From NCBI RefSeq assembly GCF_023502345.1, contig NZ_JAMFLX010000009.1:1-64000 (forward strand): a stretch of DNA of 64,000 bases, given 5' to 3'. The notes beneath the pieces were generated by a model, which made no database searches, was not told where the DNA came from, and worked only from the letters and a program-made list of their open reading frames with translations. A program made the position numbers and the translations under genes. How positions within the stretch are numbered: position 1 is the stretch's first letter; every line of letters starts with the position of its first letter. This document shows, piece by piece, positions 1 to 9,165 of this stretch. This DNA is from Parendozoicomonas callyspongiae (GTDB taxonomy: Bacteria; Pseudomonadota; Gammaproteobacteria; Pseudomonadales; Endozoicomonadaceae).

Positions 1-1621
1 TTGTACTAATCAGGCTCGTTAGGCTCGGCTATCAATGTTTCACAGTTTTTTCAATCAAACCCTTGCCTACATCAGCGAACTGGTAGGGGTTCCAGACTTT
101 CAAAGCCTCATCAATACATTGACTGAAAATTACCAACCCTTCAGAAGTGGTTGCTACACACCTGATTTGGTCTTTAAGCCCTGCCAAAGTGGCAGCACAC
201 ATATCACCTAAAGCCCTGGTCGTGTCCCAGATTTTCAGGGTCTGGTCATTGGAACCAGAGATCGCCCGCCCATCGGGGGCAATGACCACACAGCTGACCA
301 AACCTCTGTGCCCTGCCAGGGTGGCGATACACTCCTGACCGGGCTCCCCGGTCAGATCCCAGACTTTCAGGGTCTTATCATCAGAGCCTGAGATCACCTG
401 CTCGTTGGCGGCGATGGTCAAACATGCAATCGTCCTGTCATGACCTTTAAGGGTGGCGATACACTCATGACCAGGCTCCCCGGTCAGATCCCAGCACTTT
501 ATGGGCTCATCAGTAGAGCCCGAGAACACTCGTCTATCTGAGGCGGCGGCTACGCACATGATCCACTCGTTAATATCCAGGGTGGCAATACACTCATGGC
601 CTGGAATCTGGGTCAAGTCCCAGAGTTTCAGAGTATGATCATCAGAGCCAGAAATCACCCGCTCGTTGGAAGCGATGACCACACATCTGACCCGATCTCT
701 GTGCCCTGTCAGGGTAGCGATACACTCCTGACCTGGCTCCCTGGTCAGATCCCAGATTTTCAGAGTATTATCACAAGAGCCAGAGACCACCTGCCCACCG
801 GGGAGGATGGCCACACATAGCACCCAGCTACTGTGCCCTGTCAAGGTGGCGATACACTCTTGACCGGACTTCCTGGTTAGATCCCAGACTTTCAGAGTCT
901 TATCATAAGAGCCTGAGAGCACCCGGCCGTCGAGGAAGGTGGCCAGGCATCTGATCATTCCTGTGTGCCCTTTCAGGGTGGTAATAGTTTCAACTCCCCC
1001 GGCCCTGTTGCTCAAATAGCGCAGCAGGGCACCTTGCCTGAGCACGTCCCGCATAACCCATGCCCGCTCTTTCTCAGTAAAATGCTTTTCCAGCCACCGC
1101 CCGAAAGGAGCCTCGGGCTGGCATTCGCGGGAAAATTTTGACGGCATGTTGTTACGGAATCGGGACTGAATTTTCGGGCTGCTGTGATAATATTTTTCCA
1201 CCAGATCACTGGTCAGACATTGATTCTGGCTGATTCCAAACGGATTCTCTTCAGTGTCATTCAAATAAAAATATTTGCAGACCTGCCGGAGTTCTCGTAC
1301 ATCTCTGGCGGTCAGGTATGTCAGTATGTGTTGCCAGCAGTCATAACCGAGCAGGTTAAAGAACTGCTCGCCTTTTATCTTGTCGCTCTCTTCGCCTGGC
1401 TCCATCACCCTGATAGCTTTGCGACCATTACTGGAACAGGGAACAGGAGATTCGGTTCGTTTGCTTTCTGGCTGGTCAGGCGATGGGCCTGCCACTCTGG
1501 CAGGCTCTCTAACTGGTCCCATAGCACTGTTTTCCCGTTTTCTTTATCGTTGGTTTTATTGGATACAAAAAACAGTCTTACAGTCTCTTTTTGGTAACCT
1601 GTCTAACTGTCTGGTTATGGG
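1..1621. repeat. Tandem direct duplication, copy 1
   Basis: This unit matches 1707-3331 almost base for base, including the gene, its upstream region and the short stretch after its stop. The offset between copies is 1706 bases at the gene ends. The window starts exactly inside the repeated sequence, so its left limit is unknown and another copy may lie upstream. The 85 bases at 1622-1706 are not repeated on the right of copy 2. Confidence 0.9.
32..1522 (-). CDS. F-box and WD40-repeat protein (eukaryotic-like), copy 1
   Basis: The 496-residue product has a proline/serine-rich head, then an F-box-like segment at about residues 52-90 (the ...CWQHILTYL...VRELRQVCKYF... pattern with the classic L/VCK positions). 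Seven WD40 blades follow from about residue 180 to the end, each with GH and WD landmarks; blade 4 lacks the GH. F-box plus seven-bladed propeller is the layout of animal FBXW proteins such as beta-TrCP, where the F-box binds Skp1 and the propeller picks the substrate for ubiquitination. No signal peptide is visible, so delivery to a host cell would need a dedicated secretion system. The blades are unusually alike, with GQECIATL recurring between them, as in propellers that evolve by internal recombination. Role in host ubiquitination is inferred. Confidence 0.85.
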   Translation of the reverse strand: MGPVREPARVAGPSPDQPESKRTESPVPCSSNGRKAIRVMEPGEESDKIKGEQFFNLLGYDCWQHILTYLTARDVRELRQVCKYFYLNDTEENPFGISQNQCLTSDLVEKYYHSSPKIQSRFRNNMPSKFSRECQPEAPFGRWLEKHFTEKERAWVMRDVLRQGALLRYLSNRAGGVETITTLKGHTGMIRCLATFLDGRVLSGSYDKTLKVWDLTRKSGQECIATLTGHSSWVLCVAILPGGQVVSGSCDNTLKIWDLTREPGQECIATLTGHRDRVRCVVIASNERVISGSDDHTLKLWDLTQIPGHECIATLDINEWIMCVAAASDRRVFSGSTDEPIKCWDLTGEPGHECIATLKGHDRTIACLTIAANEQVISGSDDKTLKVWDLTGEPGQECIATLAGHRGLVSCVVIAPDGRAISGSNDQTLKIWDTTRALGDMCAATLAGLKDQIRCVATTSEGLVIFSQCIDEALKVWNPYQFADVGKGLIEKTVKH

Positions 1622-1706
1622 ACAGGTTTGAAACCGGACCCTCTTGCAATCAACTTCGTACAGAATAATTTCACGACTGGTTTTGTTTATTCAGAGAGTT
1701 TGACAA

Positions 1707-3331
1707 TTGTACTAATCAGGCTCGTTAGGCTCGGCTATCAATGTTTCACAGTTTTTTCAATCAAACCCTTGTCTACATCAGCGAACTGGTAGGGGTTCCA
1801 GACTTTTAAAGTCATATCAATATAATGACTGAAAATTACCAACCCTTCATAAGTAGTTGCTACACACCTGACCTGGTCGTCTTTAAGCCCTGCAAAAGTG
1901 GCAACACACATATTACCTAAAGCCCTGGTCGTGTCCCAGATTTTCAGGGTCTGGTCATTAGAACCAGAGATCGCCCGCCCATCGGGGGCGATGACCACAC
2001 ATTTGATGATATCGCTGTGCCCTGCCAGGGTGGCGATACACTCCTGGCCCGGCTCCTGGGTCAGATTCCAGACTTTCAGGGTCTTATCATCAGAGCCTGA
2101 GATCACCTGCTCGTTGGCGGCAATGGCCAAACATGCAATCCTCCTGTCATGACCTTTAAGGGTGGCGATACACTCATGACCAGGCTCCCCAGTCAGATCC
2201 CAGCACTTTATGGATTCACCAGTAGTGCTCGAGAACACTCGCCTATCGGAGGCAGCGGCTACGCACATGATCCCCCCGTTAAGATCCAGGGTGGCAATAC
2301 ATTCATGGCCTGGAGTCTGGGTCAAGTCCCAGAGTTTCAGAGTATGATCATCAGAGCCAGAAATCACCCGCTCGTTGGAAGCGATGGCCACACATAGCAC
2401 CCAGTCATTGTGCCCCATCAGGGTGGCGATACACTCTTGACCGGACTTCCTGGCCAGGTCCCAGACTTTCAGAGTCTTATCACAAGAGCCAGAGATCACC
2501 TGCCCACCGGGGAGGATGGCCGCACATAGCACCCAGCTACTGTGCCCTGTCAAGGTGGCGATACACTCTTGACCGGACTTCCTGGTCAGGTCCCAGACTT
2601 TCAGAGTCTTATCATAAGAGCCTGAGAGCACCCGGCCGTCGGGGAAGGTGGCCAGGCATCTGATCATTCCTGTGTGCCCTTTCAGGGTGGTAATAGTTCC
2701 AACTTCCCCGGCCCTGTTGCTCAAATAGCGCAGCAGGGCACCTTGCCTGAGCACGTCTCGCATAACCCATGCCCGCTCTTTCTCAGTAAAATGCTTTTCC
2801 AGCCACCGCCCGAAAGGAGCCTCGGGCTGGCATTCGCGGGAAAATTTTGACGGCATGTTGTTACGGAATCGGGACTGAATTTTCGGGCTGCTGTGATAAT
2901 ATTTTTCCACCAGATCACTGGTCAGACATTGATTCTGGCTGATTCTAAACGGATTCTCTTCAGTGTCATTCAAATAAAAATATTTGCAGACCTGCCGGAG
3001 TTCTCGTACATCTCTGGCGGTCAGGTATGTCAGTATGTGTTCCCAGCAGTCATAATCGAGACAGTTAAGGAATTGCTCGCCTTTTATCTTGTCGCTCTCT
3101 TCGTTTGGCTCCATCACCCTGATAGTTTTGCGACCATTACTGGAACAGGGAACAGGAGATTCGGTTCGTTTGCTTTCTGGCTGGTCAGGCGATGGGGCTG
3201 CCACTCTGGCAGGCTCTCTAACTGGTTCCATAGCACTGTTTTCCCGTTTTCTTTATCGTTGGTTTTATTGGACACAAAAAAACAGTCTTACAGTCTCTTT
3301 TTGGTAACCTGTCTAACTGTCTGGTTATGGG
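1707..3331. repeat. Tandem direct duplication, copy 2
   Basis: Second copy of the unit at 1-1621. It differs by scattered substitutions, one extra codon near the gene's 3' end and one extra A in an A-run upstream of the gene. Homology stops just after TGGTTATGGG at 3331. Confidence 0.9.
1738..3231 (-). CDS. F-box and WD40-repeat protein (eukaryotic-like), copy 2
   Basis: This 497-residue paralogue arose by the tandem duplication. The F-box-like segment and seven WD40 blades are kept. The head and the region between F-box and propeller are nearly unchanged, whereas blades 3 to 6 differ mostly at residues just after the GH pair: RDRVR versus NDWVL in blade 3, RGLVS versus SDIIK in blade 6. Those residues lie on the rim of a WD40 propeller where ligands bind, so the two copies may recognise different targets. 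Blade 4 has also lost its GS-D pattern (SGSTDE to SSTTGE). Each copy keeps its own upstream region. Confidence 0.85.
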   Translation of the reverse strand: MEPVREPARVAAPSPDQPESKRTESPVPCSSNGRKTIRVMEPNEESDKIKGEQFLNCLDYDCWEHILTYLTARDVRELRQVCKYFYLNDTEENPFRISQNQCLTSDLVEKYYHSSPKIQSRFRNNMPSKFSRECQPEAPFGRWLEKHFTEKERAWVMRDVLRQGALLRYLSNRAGEVGTITTLKGHTGMIRCLATFPDGRVLSGSYDKTLKVWDLTRKSGQECIATLTGHSSWVLCAAILPGGQVISGSCDKTLKVWDLARKSGQECIATLMGHNDWVLCVAIASNERVISGSDDHTLKLWDLTQTPGHECIATLDLNGGIMCVAAASDRRVFSSTTGESIKCWDLTGEPGHECIATLKGHDRRIACLAIAANEQVISGSDDKTLKVWNLTQEPGQECIATLAGHSDIIKCVVIAPDGRAISGSNDQTLKIWDTTRALGNMCVATFAGLKDDQVRCVATTYEGLVIFSHYIDMTLKVWNPYQFADVDKGLIEKTVKH

Positions 3332-3367
3332 GTGGGTGATAACGAAGGCCTGTTTATGAAATGAAAT

Positions 3368-4189
3368 TTAATCCAGAAAATGACGGCTGAGTTGTTTTCC
3401 GGGGCCGGAAAAATATTCTGAAAGCTTCGCCTGACCCGGCTTCCACAATGTCCATTCACCACTATTGAGTGTAAACAGCTTTCCGGTAGGCATACTGTGC
3501 TGATCAAGTTCCATAAGAATAGCCGGACACTCTGGATCAAAAATACTGAGAACTTCTTGCCCTGATTCGCTGATCTCATCCTCAGCATGGATCAGGGTCA
3601 CATCATCGGGAACTTCAATTGTGACGGGGAAGACCAGTTGCAGGCTGGCCGTTTCATGATGGATATAGAAGTTAACAGGCCACTCTGTAGAACGACCACT
3701 GAACGTTAAGTTTTCCTCTGAAAGGCTTCCAATGAAAGGGGCTTTTAAGACTGGCAGCCAGTTTTGGCGCTGAAGCTGGTAAGGGTCTGGCAAAACTTCT
3801 TCAGCCACAGAGAACCCGAAAAGACCTTTATCAGAGACAGACAAAACCTCTTCCATCAGTTCAGCCCAGGCTGTTTGCAACGGATTATCAAGCTGGTCTT
3901 CAGGAACATACCCCGACACCAGTTTCAGAATATCTCTCTGCTGAACCAGTGCAAGAGCCTTCCGGTCTTTATGTTTGATAACAAGCTGAAGAGAGACACC
4001 AAGATTGGCAAAGATCTGGGTGTTTCCCTTTCTTTCAATCTTGCCGGTTTGACGCAGCGCCTGTAACTCTGAGAATGTCAGTGCCTGCCCGACAGGCTGG
4101 ATATTCCAGCCATCAACGGTTTGCTCAAGGCTAACCCGCCGTGTCCGGAAGTGGTCTGCAGGCTCCCTGCGCAGGCACTTCTTTTTCAT
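3368..4189 (-). CDS. Hypothetical protein with degenerate Nudix-like motif
   Basis: The 273-residue product is soluble with no signal peptide. Around residues 94-120 it reads SGYVPED...AWAELMEEV, which recalls the Nudix box (G-x5-E-x7-REU-x-EE) but lacks the Arg of the REU core, so catalysis is doubtful. I do not recognise the rest. It lies 25 bases downstream of the aldo/keto reductase on the same strand, and the FAD oxidoreductase precedes that, so the three are probably co-transcribed. It follows directly after the duplicated WD40 block. Confidence 0.6.
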   Translation of the reverse strand: MKKKCLRREPADHFRTRRVSLEQTVDGWNIQPVGQALTFSELQALRQTGKIERKGNTQIFANLGVSLQLVIKHKDRKALALVQQRDILKLVSGYVPEDQLDNPLQTAWAELMEEVLSVSDKGLFGFSVAEEVLPDPYQLQRQNWLPVLKAPFIGSLSEENLTFSGRSTEWPVNFYIHHETASLQLVFPVTIEVPDDVTLIHAEDEISESGQEVLSIFDPECPAILMELDQHSMPTGKLFTLNSGEWTLWKPGQAKLSEYFSGPGKQLSRHFLD

Positions 4190-4214
4190 CTATGAAATTT
4201 TTTCCTGTCTACTG

Positions 4215-5039
4215 TTAACTGTCTACAGAACATGCAGCCTGAACAGCGGTAATATTCTGGCGCATATGGTTCGGGTTAATTGTTCCAAGTACGGCACTGG
4301 TCACACCCTGGTGGGAGAAGACAAAGTTCATGCTCTGCTGAACAGGGTCTTCACCACTGGTACAGAGATGTCCGCTTGCCAGAGCCTTCTTCACCAGAAT
4401 AGCTTTGCCATGTTCAGCCGCATAATCCAGAACAGCCTTTTCACCCTGTTCGTTCAGATTCCAGGTCACCATGGCGCAGTCAGACTGCTCCAGAACCATA
4501 ATGCCGCCATCCACAGTTTTGGTGGACATACCGGTAGCTCGGATCAAGCCCTGTTGCTTCATCTCTTTCAGGACTTCCAGTGCACCGTACTGCTTTAGAA
4601 TCTCAACATCATGACCGTCCGAATGAACCAGAACCATATCCAGATAGTCCGTGTTCAAGCGCTTGAGGCTGCGTTCAATGCTGAAGCGAATATGCTCGGG
4701 AGTGAAAATGTACTTTGATTCACCATTCTCGAACTCTTCCCCAACCTTGGTGCAGATCACCCAGCGGTCACGCTGCCCGGCCAGCAAAGAGCCAAGACGC
4801 TCTTCGCTGTTGCCATAGGCAGGAGCAGTATCCAGCAGATTGATACCAAGATCATGGGCCAGAGACAGCAGATCAGCCGCCTCACGATCATCAGGAATAC
4901 GAAAAGACGATGAATATTTAACCTTCTCGTTCCGGCCCAGCTTAACGGTACCAAACCCTACCGGGGAAACCTTCAAACCTGTTTGTGCAACCGGACGAAA
5001 CCAGTTATCCATGCTCATGCCCATAGCCAAATGGCCCAT
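4215..5039 (-). CDS. Aldo/keto reductase family oxidoreductase
   Basis: NAD(P)H-dependent reductase of the AKR superfamily, about 274 residues. The N-terminal GLKVSPVGFGTVKLG, the LLDTAPAYGNSEERLG segment with the catalytic Asp and Tyr, the ICTKVG lysine and the later DMVLVHSDG histidine give the usual AKR tetrad. The substrate cannot be told. An in-frame TTG at 5060 overlaps the stop of the upstream oxidoreductase gene; I prefer the ATG at 5039, but ATGs at 5018 and 5012 are also possible. Either way it is tightly coupled to the FAD oxidoreductase upstream. Confidence 0.8.
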   Translation of the reverse strand: MGHLAMGMSMDNWFRPVAQTGLKVSPVGFGTVKLGRNEKVKYSSSFRIPDDREAADLLSLAHDLGINLLDTAPAYGNSEERLGSLLAGQRDRWVICTKVGEEFENGESKYIFTPEHIRFSIERSLKRLNTDYLDMVLVHSDGHDVEILKQYGALEVLKEMKQQGLIRATGMSTKTVDGGIMVLEQSDCAMVTWNLNEQGEKAVLDYAAEHGKAILVKKALASGHLCTSGEDPVQQSMNFVFSHQGVTSAVLGTINPNHMRQNITAVQAACSVDS

Positions 5040-5056
5040 AATTAAAAATTCTTGAA

Positions 5057-6262
5057 TCAATCTTCCAGATGGCCTTCCCAGAAAGGACGGGTCACTTCAG
5101 GGCGGGGCAGGTTCTCGGCAACAAAACCTTCATTTCCTTCCGGCTTGATACCCTGCTCTTCAAGGTTTTTGATTACCTCGTCAGACAGGTTTGGTGCCAA
5201 GGCCAATTTAGTTGGCCAGGTGACCATGCCGTTCTTAATAACTTTGCAGTAGGCCGCATCAGGACGAAGCAACTTGTTCTGCTTGGGTTCTGCACGGTTT
5301 ACCCGCAGGGTTCCCCAGCGAGCTCCGCCCAGATCAACCCAAGGCATCAGCTTCTTCAGCTCTTTCTTGGCCTTTTCGATCAGATCTTTCGGGTCGCGCT
5401 TAACACCAGACTCAGCCAGATCAGCGCCCATATACCAGACCCAGCGGCCATTTTCAGAAGGATGACTGGTCAGGGTCAGGCGGGGAACGATATCGGTGCT
5501 GACACAGTGGGCGTAAACAGGGTGAGGATAATCATGCTCAACCATCACCATATGCAGCGGACGCAGCTGCATTTTGGGAGATTCAAGGCCCCAGCGGTCC
5601 AACAGATCTCCGGTACCTTCACCGGCAGTAAAGACAAAGTTCCTGGCTTCAATCAGGCAATGATCATCACCACGAGCAATCTCAATACCGACAATGGATT
5701 TATCATCATTTAATTTCAGGGTGGTATCGTTTTCCCAATCGACCTTGATAAGACGATCTTCCAGACCATCAATCAAAGCACGAACAACGGACTCAATATC
5801 CACCACGCTCTCATTCAGCTTGTAAAGCTTGCCCTTGAATGCCGAAGTATTAAACGCTTCTGGCAGCTCACTCTTGGAAACAGGGTCAACCCGGCCTCGC
5901 AGGGCCTTACTTCCGAAGAAAGCAGCCATGCGGGAACCGAAGCCACCAGGGGTCCACATAAACTGGTGATCAGACAACACTTTTACCGAAGTCAGATCCA
6001 GCTCACCTTCACCCTGCATACTGGACAGCCAGCGGGCAGGCATACCGGCAATGCATTCGGAAGCTTTGGTCAGATTACCTGACAGGGCATATTTGATACC
6101 ACCATGGATAATGCCCTGGGATTTGACCGTCTGACCGCCTCCAAGCGTTTCATTTTCCAGCAACAGGGCTTTGTAACCCATGTTGTTCAGACGTCGGAAT
6201 AACCAAAGACCGGCGATACCACCTCCAATGATGGTGACGTCGGCTGTGATGACACGTTTCAT
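5057..6262 (-). CDS. FAD-dependent oxidoreductase (DAO / glycerol-3-phosphate dehydrogenase-like)
   Basis: A 401-residue DAO-fold flavoprotein. The N-terminal dinucleotide motif TIIGGGIAGLWL is followed by an acidic residue ending beta-2 (LLLENE) and the GGQTVKSQGIIHGG segment typical of glycerol-3-phosphate dehydrogenase and amino-acid oxidase relatives. It starts with ATG at 6262. The aldo/keto reductase begins at or just after its stop, and a Nudix-like gene follows, so the three form a likely operon of redox or metabolite-repair character. The substrate is not evident; it is shorter than classical GlpD. Confidence 0.75.
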   Translation of the reverse strand: MKRVITADVTIIGGGIAGLWLFRRLNNMGYKALLLENETLGGGQTVKSQGIIHGGIKYALSGNLTKASECIAGMPARWLSSMQGEGELDLTSVKVLSDHQFMWTPGGFGSRMAAFFGSKALRGRVDPVSKSELPEAFNTSAFKGKLYKLNESVVDIESVVRALIDGLEDRLIKVDWENDTTLKLNDDKSIVGIEIARGDDHCLIEARNFVFTAGEGTGDLLDRWGLESPKMQLRPLHMVMVEHDYPHPVYAHCVSTDIVPRLTLTSHPSENGRWVWYMGADLAESGVKRDPKDLIEKAKKELKKLMPWVDLGGARWGTLRVNRAEPKQNKLLRPDAAYCKVIKNGMVTWPTKLALAPNLSDEVIKNLEEQGIKPEGNEGFVAENLPRPEVTRPFWEGHLED

Positions 6263-6410
6263 AGTTGCCTGTCAGGTAAAGAATTTTCGCTGTATATATA
6301 AGGGCGAAGGGGGTGATATACAAGGAAAAGAGAACCGCAACCACCCTGATAGCCGTTTTTCACGAGAAAATGCCTTCTATCCAGAAGGCATCTGAAAGGG
6401 CCTCACCAGA

Positions 6411-6751
6411 ATGCCACAGTCAATGATCACCAAAGCCAATAACATCATTCCTCGCCACGAGTGCTTACACGCACAGATCCTTCTGGGGCCAGGAGCCTGT
6501 CGGACTTAACCGACCGTAGCGAGAAAAAGTCCGACAGGCTCCTAGACGAAAACGGACCAGCCCTGAGTGAAATAGAGGTGGCCGAGGTTTGTGCAACCTC
6601 AAAGAAGACCGTTCAAAGAACACGTAATCATGAAGGCCGCTCAAAGTGGACTATGGAACTGTTGGCTGGCAAGTTGGTTAATTTGCCTGTTTCGATATCT
6701 TCAGCCACAAAACTTTCAGACAAATCATTGTTATGGGGACTCCTGGAGTGA
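6411..6751 (+). pseudogene. IS630-type transposase remnant, interrupted by a MITE and internally deleted
   Basis: Reading from 6411 or 6423, then skipping the 53-base insertion at 6490-6542, gives a continuous frame across the join: HAQILLGL then DENGPALSEIEVAEV. The helix-turn-helix with SKKTVQRTR is typical of the N-terminus of IS630 transposases. The next part, RSKWTMELLAGKLVNLP, matches a region that normally lies several dozen residues further on, so there is also an internal deletion. The DDE catalytic half is absent. The frame closes at 6751. Not functional. Confidence 0.7.
6490..6544. mobile_element. Short MITE-like palindrome (internally deleted copy)
   Basis: Inverted ends AGGAGCCTGTCGGACTT and its complement enclose only AACCGACCGTAGCGAGAAA. 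It equals the left arm of the full-length element at 15936-16102 joined to its right end at a shared AAGTCCG, so it probably arose by deletion between short repeats. It sits at a TA site (CA on the left, TA on the right) inside the IS630-type transposase remnant. Confidence 0.8.
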
Positions 6752-6826
6752 TGACCCTGATCAACAGTCACCATATTTCTTCACTTCCAGAGTCTGTTGA
6801 CATTTTTCCCCATTCCCCTCCTTCGT

Positions 6827-6860
6827 AAGGCGGGTATAATCCCGCCTTTGATTTTTTCCT
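6827..6860 (+). terminator. GC-rich hairpin with T-rich tail in the prfC leader
   Basis: Stem AAGGCGGG (6827-6834) and CCCGCCTT (6841-6848) with a six-base loop TATAAT, then TGATTTTTTCCT. It ends 14 bases before the prfC start, so it could be a terminator of upstream transcription or a leader attenuator. The loop also matches a -10 box, so the site might instead serve as a promoter element. I cannot decide between these. Confidence 0.5.
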
Positions 6861-6874
6861 GCTCGAGAGGAGCC

Positions 6875-8455
6875 ATGTCAGACTTTATCCAGGAAGTGGG
6901 CAGACGCCGAACTTTCGCGATTATCTCGCACCCGGACGCCGGTAAAACCACTATCACCGAGAAGCTGCTTCTGTTCGGAAATGCCATCCAGATGGCAGGC
7001 ACCGTGAAGGGCAAGAAATCCGGACGTATGGCCACCTCTGACTGGATGACCATGGAGAAGGATCGTGGTATCTCCATTACCACCTCCGTAATGCAGTTCC
7101 CCTACAACGACCGTATGGTCAACCTGCTGGATACTCCCGGACACGAAGACTTCTCCGAGGATACCTACCGAACCCTAACGGCCGTAGACAGCTGCCTGAT
7201 GGTGATCGACGGGGCCAAGGGTGTCGAGGATCGTACCATCAAACTGATGGATGTCTGCCGGATGCGTGAGACTCCCATCTTTACCTTCGTCAACAAGATG
7301 GACCGTGAAGTTCGGGATCAGATCGAGGTGATGGATGAAATTGAGTCCATCCTGAAAATCGACTGCGCACCCATTACCTGGCCCATTAGCATGGGTAAGA
7401 ACTTTAAGGGCGTGTACAACCTGTACACCGATACTATCCATGTCTTCCAGCCTGGTATGGGGCACACCATTCCTGACGATGTCCGGATCAAGGGTCTGGA
7501 ATCCGATGAAGCCAAAGAGCTTCTGGGCGAGATCCACGAAGAGTTCGTTGATGAGATTGAACTGGTTCGCGGCGCCAGCCATGAGTTCGATATGGAAGAA
7601 TTTATGGCCGGTCAGCAGACTCCGGTATTCTTCGGCACCGCACTGGCCAACTTTGGTGTGCGGGAAATGCTGTACTACTTCACCGAGTGGGCACCAGCAC
7701 CTCTGAAGCGCCCGACTGATGCACGTGAAGTGGAACCCACCGAAGAGAAGTTCTCCGGCTTTATTTTCAAAATCCAGGCCAATATGGATCCGAAACACCG
7801 GGACCGTATTGCTTTTATGCGGGTCTGCTCCGGCAAATACACCCGTAATATGAAGATGAAACATGTGCGGATTGGCAAGGATGTGAAAGTTGCTGACGCA
7901 GTAACCTTCCTGGCTGGTGACCGCTCTCAGGTTGAAGAGGCGGTCTCAGGCGATATTATCGGTCTGCATAACCACGGTACCATCCAGATCGGTGATACTT
8001 TCACCCAGGGTGAGAGCCTGAAATTCACCGGCATTCCTCACTTCGCACCGGAACTGTTCAAGCGCGTACGCCTGAAAGATCCGCTGAAGCTGAAGCAGTT
8101 GCAGAAAGGCCTGAAGCAGCTCTCTGAAGAAGGTGCTACTCAGCTGTTTATGCCCCGTCGCAACAATGACCTGATTCTGGGTGCTGTGGGTGTGCTGCAG
8201 TTTGATGTGGTTCTGCAGCGCCTGAAGGATGAGTATAAAGTTGATGCCATCTATGAGGCGGTCAACGTCAATACGGCCCGCTGGATTGAGTGTGACGATC
8301 CGAAAATGCTGGATGACTTCAAGCGCAAGAACCAGGAAAACCTTGCTATCGATGGCGGTGGTCACCTGACTTACCTTGCACCGACACGAGTGAACCTTTC
8401 TCTCGCGCAGGAACGCTGGCCTGATGTTGCTTTCCGGAATACCCGGGAACACTAA
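6875..8455 (+). CDS. prfC: Peptide chain release factor 3 (RF3)
   Basis: Translational GTPase that recycles RF1/RF2 from the ribosome after termination. At 526 residues it is close to E. coli RF3 (529). The G1 motif [15 protein letters not shown] is at the N-terminus, then [12 protein letters not shown] (G3) and FVNKMDR (G4), followed by the beta-barrel and the C-terminal domain ending in ERWPDVAF. I chose the ATG at 6875 because GAGAGGAG sits just upstream and [12 protein letters not shown] is the family N-terminus; an open frame extends 26 codons further up without family similarity. A strong terminator follows. Confidence 0.97.
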   Translation: MSDFIQEVGRRRTFAIISHPDAGKTTITEKLLLFGNAIQMAGTVKGKKSGRMATSDWMTMEKDRGISITTSVMQFPYNDRMVNLLDTPGHEDFSEDTYRTLTAVDSCLMVIDGAKGVEDRTIKLMDVCRMRETPIFTFVNKMDREVRDQIEVMDEIESILKIDCAPITWPISMGKNFKGVYNLYTDTIHVFQPGMGHTIPDDVRIKGLESDEAKELLGEIHEEFVDEIELVRGASHEFDMEEFMAGQQTPVFFGTALANFGVREMLYYFTEWAPAPLKRPTDAREVEPTEEKFSGFIFKIQANMDPKHRDRIAFMRVCSGKYTRNMKMKHVRIGKDVKVADAVTFLAGDRSQVEEAVSGDIIGLHNHGTIQIGDTFTQGESLKFTGIPHFAPELFKRVRLKDPLKLKQLQKGLKQLSEEGATQLFMPRRNNDLILGAVGVLQFDVVLQRLKDEYKVDAIYEAVNVNTARWIECDDPKMLDDFKRKNQENLAIDGGGHLTYLAPTRVNLSLAQERWPDVAFRNTREH

Positions 8456-8482
8456 GCTGGATTACAGCCTGTGATAAATAGA

Positions 8483-8520
8483 AAGAGCCGCAAACTGCGG
8501 CTCTTCTCTTATTGTTTTTG
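8483..8520. terminator. Rho-independent terminator after prfC
   Basis: Ten-base-pair stem AAGAGCCGCA (8483-8492) / TGCGGCTCTT (8496-8505) with a three-base loop and a T-rich tail (TCTCTTATTGTTTTTG). It lies between the convergent ends of prfC and the copper chaperone gene and may serve the plus strand chiefly. Confidence 0.85.
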
Positions 8521-8538
8521 TTTAGAGCCACTCTTCCT

Positions 8539-9003
8539 TCAGCCCGAAAGGTTTCCCTTTTCCAGTACTTGCTTTTTTACCGGAGCTTTCACAGTGATGA
8601 CTTCACCATTGCTGAAATGAAGATCCAGTGAAACCTTCTCACCGGTTACCAGTGTTTTGCTCACTTTCATTATCATGACATGAAGGCTGCGGGGCTGAAG
8701 CTTAACTCTCTTCCCGGCAGGAATAATAATTGATTCCTGCTCCACCATACTCATTTTTCCATCTTTCTTAATGGTATCGTGCAGCTGAATATTGTTAGAA
8801 ATGGAGGATGTCACCTTTTGCAGCGAAATATTGGTCTTGCCAGTATTTTTGATATTCATATAGGCAGCAGTATTGCTGGTTCCGGGAGGCATGGCACGAA
8901 CTCTTGGCTCAGTCACCATAATATTACTCTGTGCTGCACTTGCTATTACGGAGCCAAGAAAAAGCCCCAAAAAAAACACTCCGGTAATAAATCTTTTGAT
9001 CAT
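8539..9003 (-). CDS. Periplasmic copper chaperone PCu(A)C family protein
   Basis: Small exported protein of about 154 residues with an N-terminal signal peptide (MIKRFITGVFFLGLFLGSVIASAAQ). The core holds the copper-binding pattern of the family: a His in LHD, Met residues in KMSMV and a distal HVMIM, fitting H-x10-M-x21-H-x-M. PCu(A)C proteins hand Cu(I) to cytochrome oxidase in the periplasm. The ATG at 9003 has AAGGG at good spacing; an ATG two codons earlier is too close to it. The gene is divergent from the TatD-family gene. Confidence 0.85.
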   Translation of the reverse strand: MIKRFITGVFFLGLFLGSVIASAAQSNIMVTEPRVRAMPPGTSNTAAYMNIKNTGKTNISLQKVTSSISNNIQLHDTIKKDGKMSMVEQESIIIPAGKRVKLQPRSLHVMIMKVSKTLVTGEKVSLDLHFSNGEVITVKAPVKKQVLEKGNLSG

Positions 9004-9165
9004 TGACATACCCTTGTAATCCCCGGCTCAATACCGATGTTGTAGTTTAGGCGGCGAAATCCATGCCGCGCACAAAACTATAACCAAGTACCCAGTCATG
9101 TGAAAATATATATTTGTGACCGGGCACTCAAAAGTACCCAGGCAGAAATGTAGACAGGTAAAAGC

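Noticed and set aside
1184-1597. 137-codon plus-strand frame over the F-box region, also present in copy 2
   Set aside because: Present in both copies only because the DNA is duplicated. The minus-strand frame has clear F-box and WD40 motifs.
6461-6751. Intact 96-residue protein
   Set aside because: Its first 28 codons come from the MITE; the rest is a fragment of an IS630-type transposase with an internal deletion.
6797-6840. Sigma-70 promoter made of TTGACA (6797) and TATAAT (6835)
   Set aside because: The boxes are 32 bases apart, far beyond the usual 16-19, and TATAAT forms the loop of a hairpin. I list the hairpin instead.
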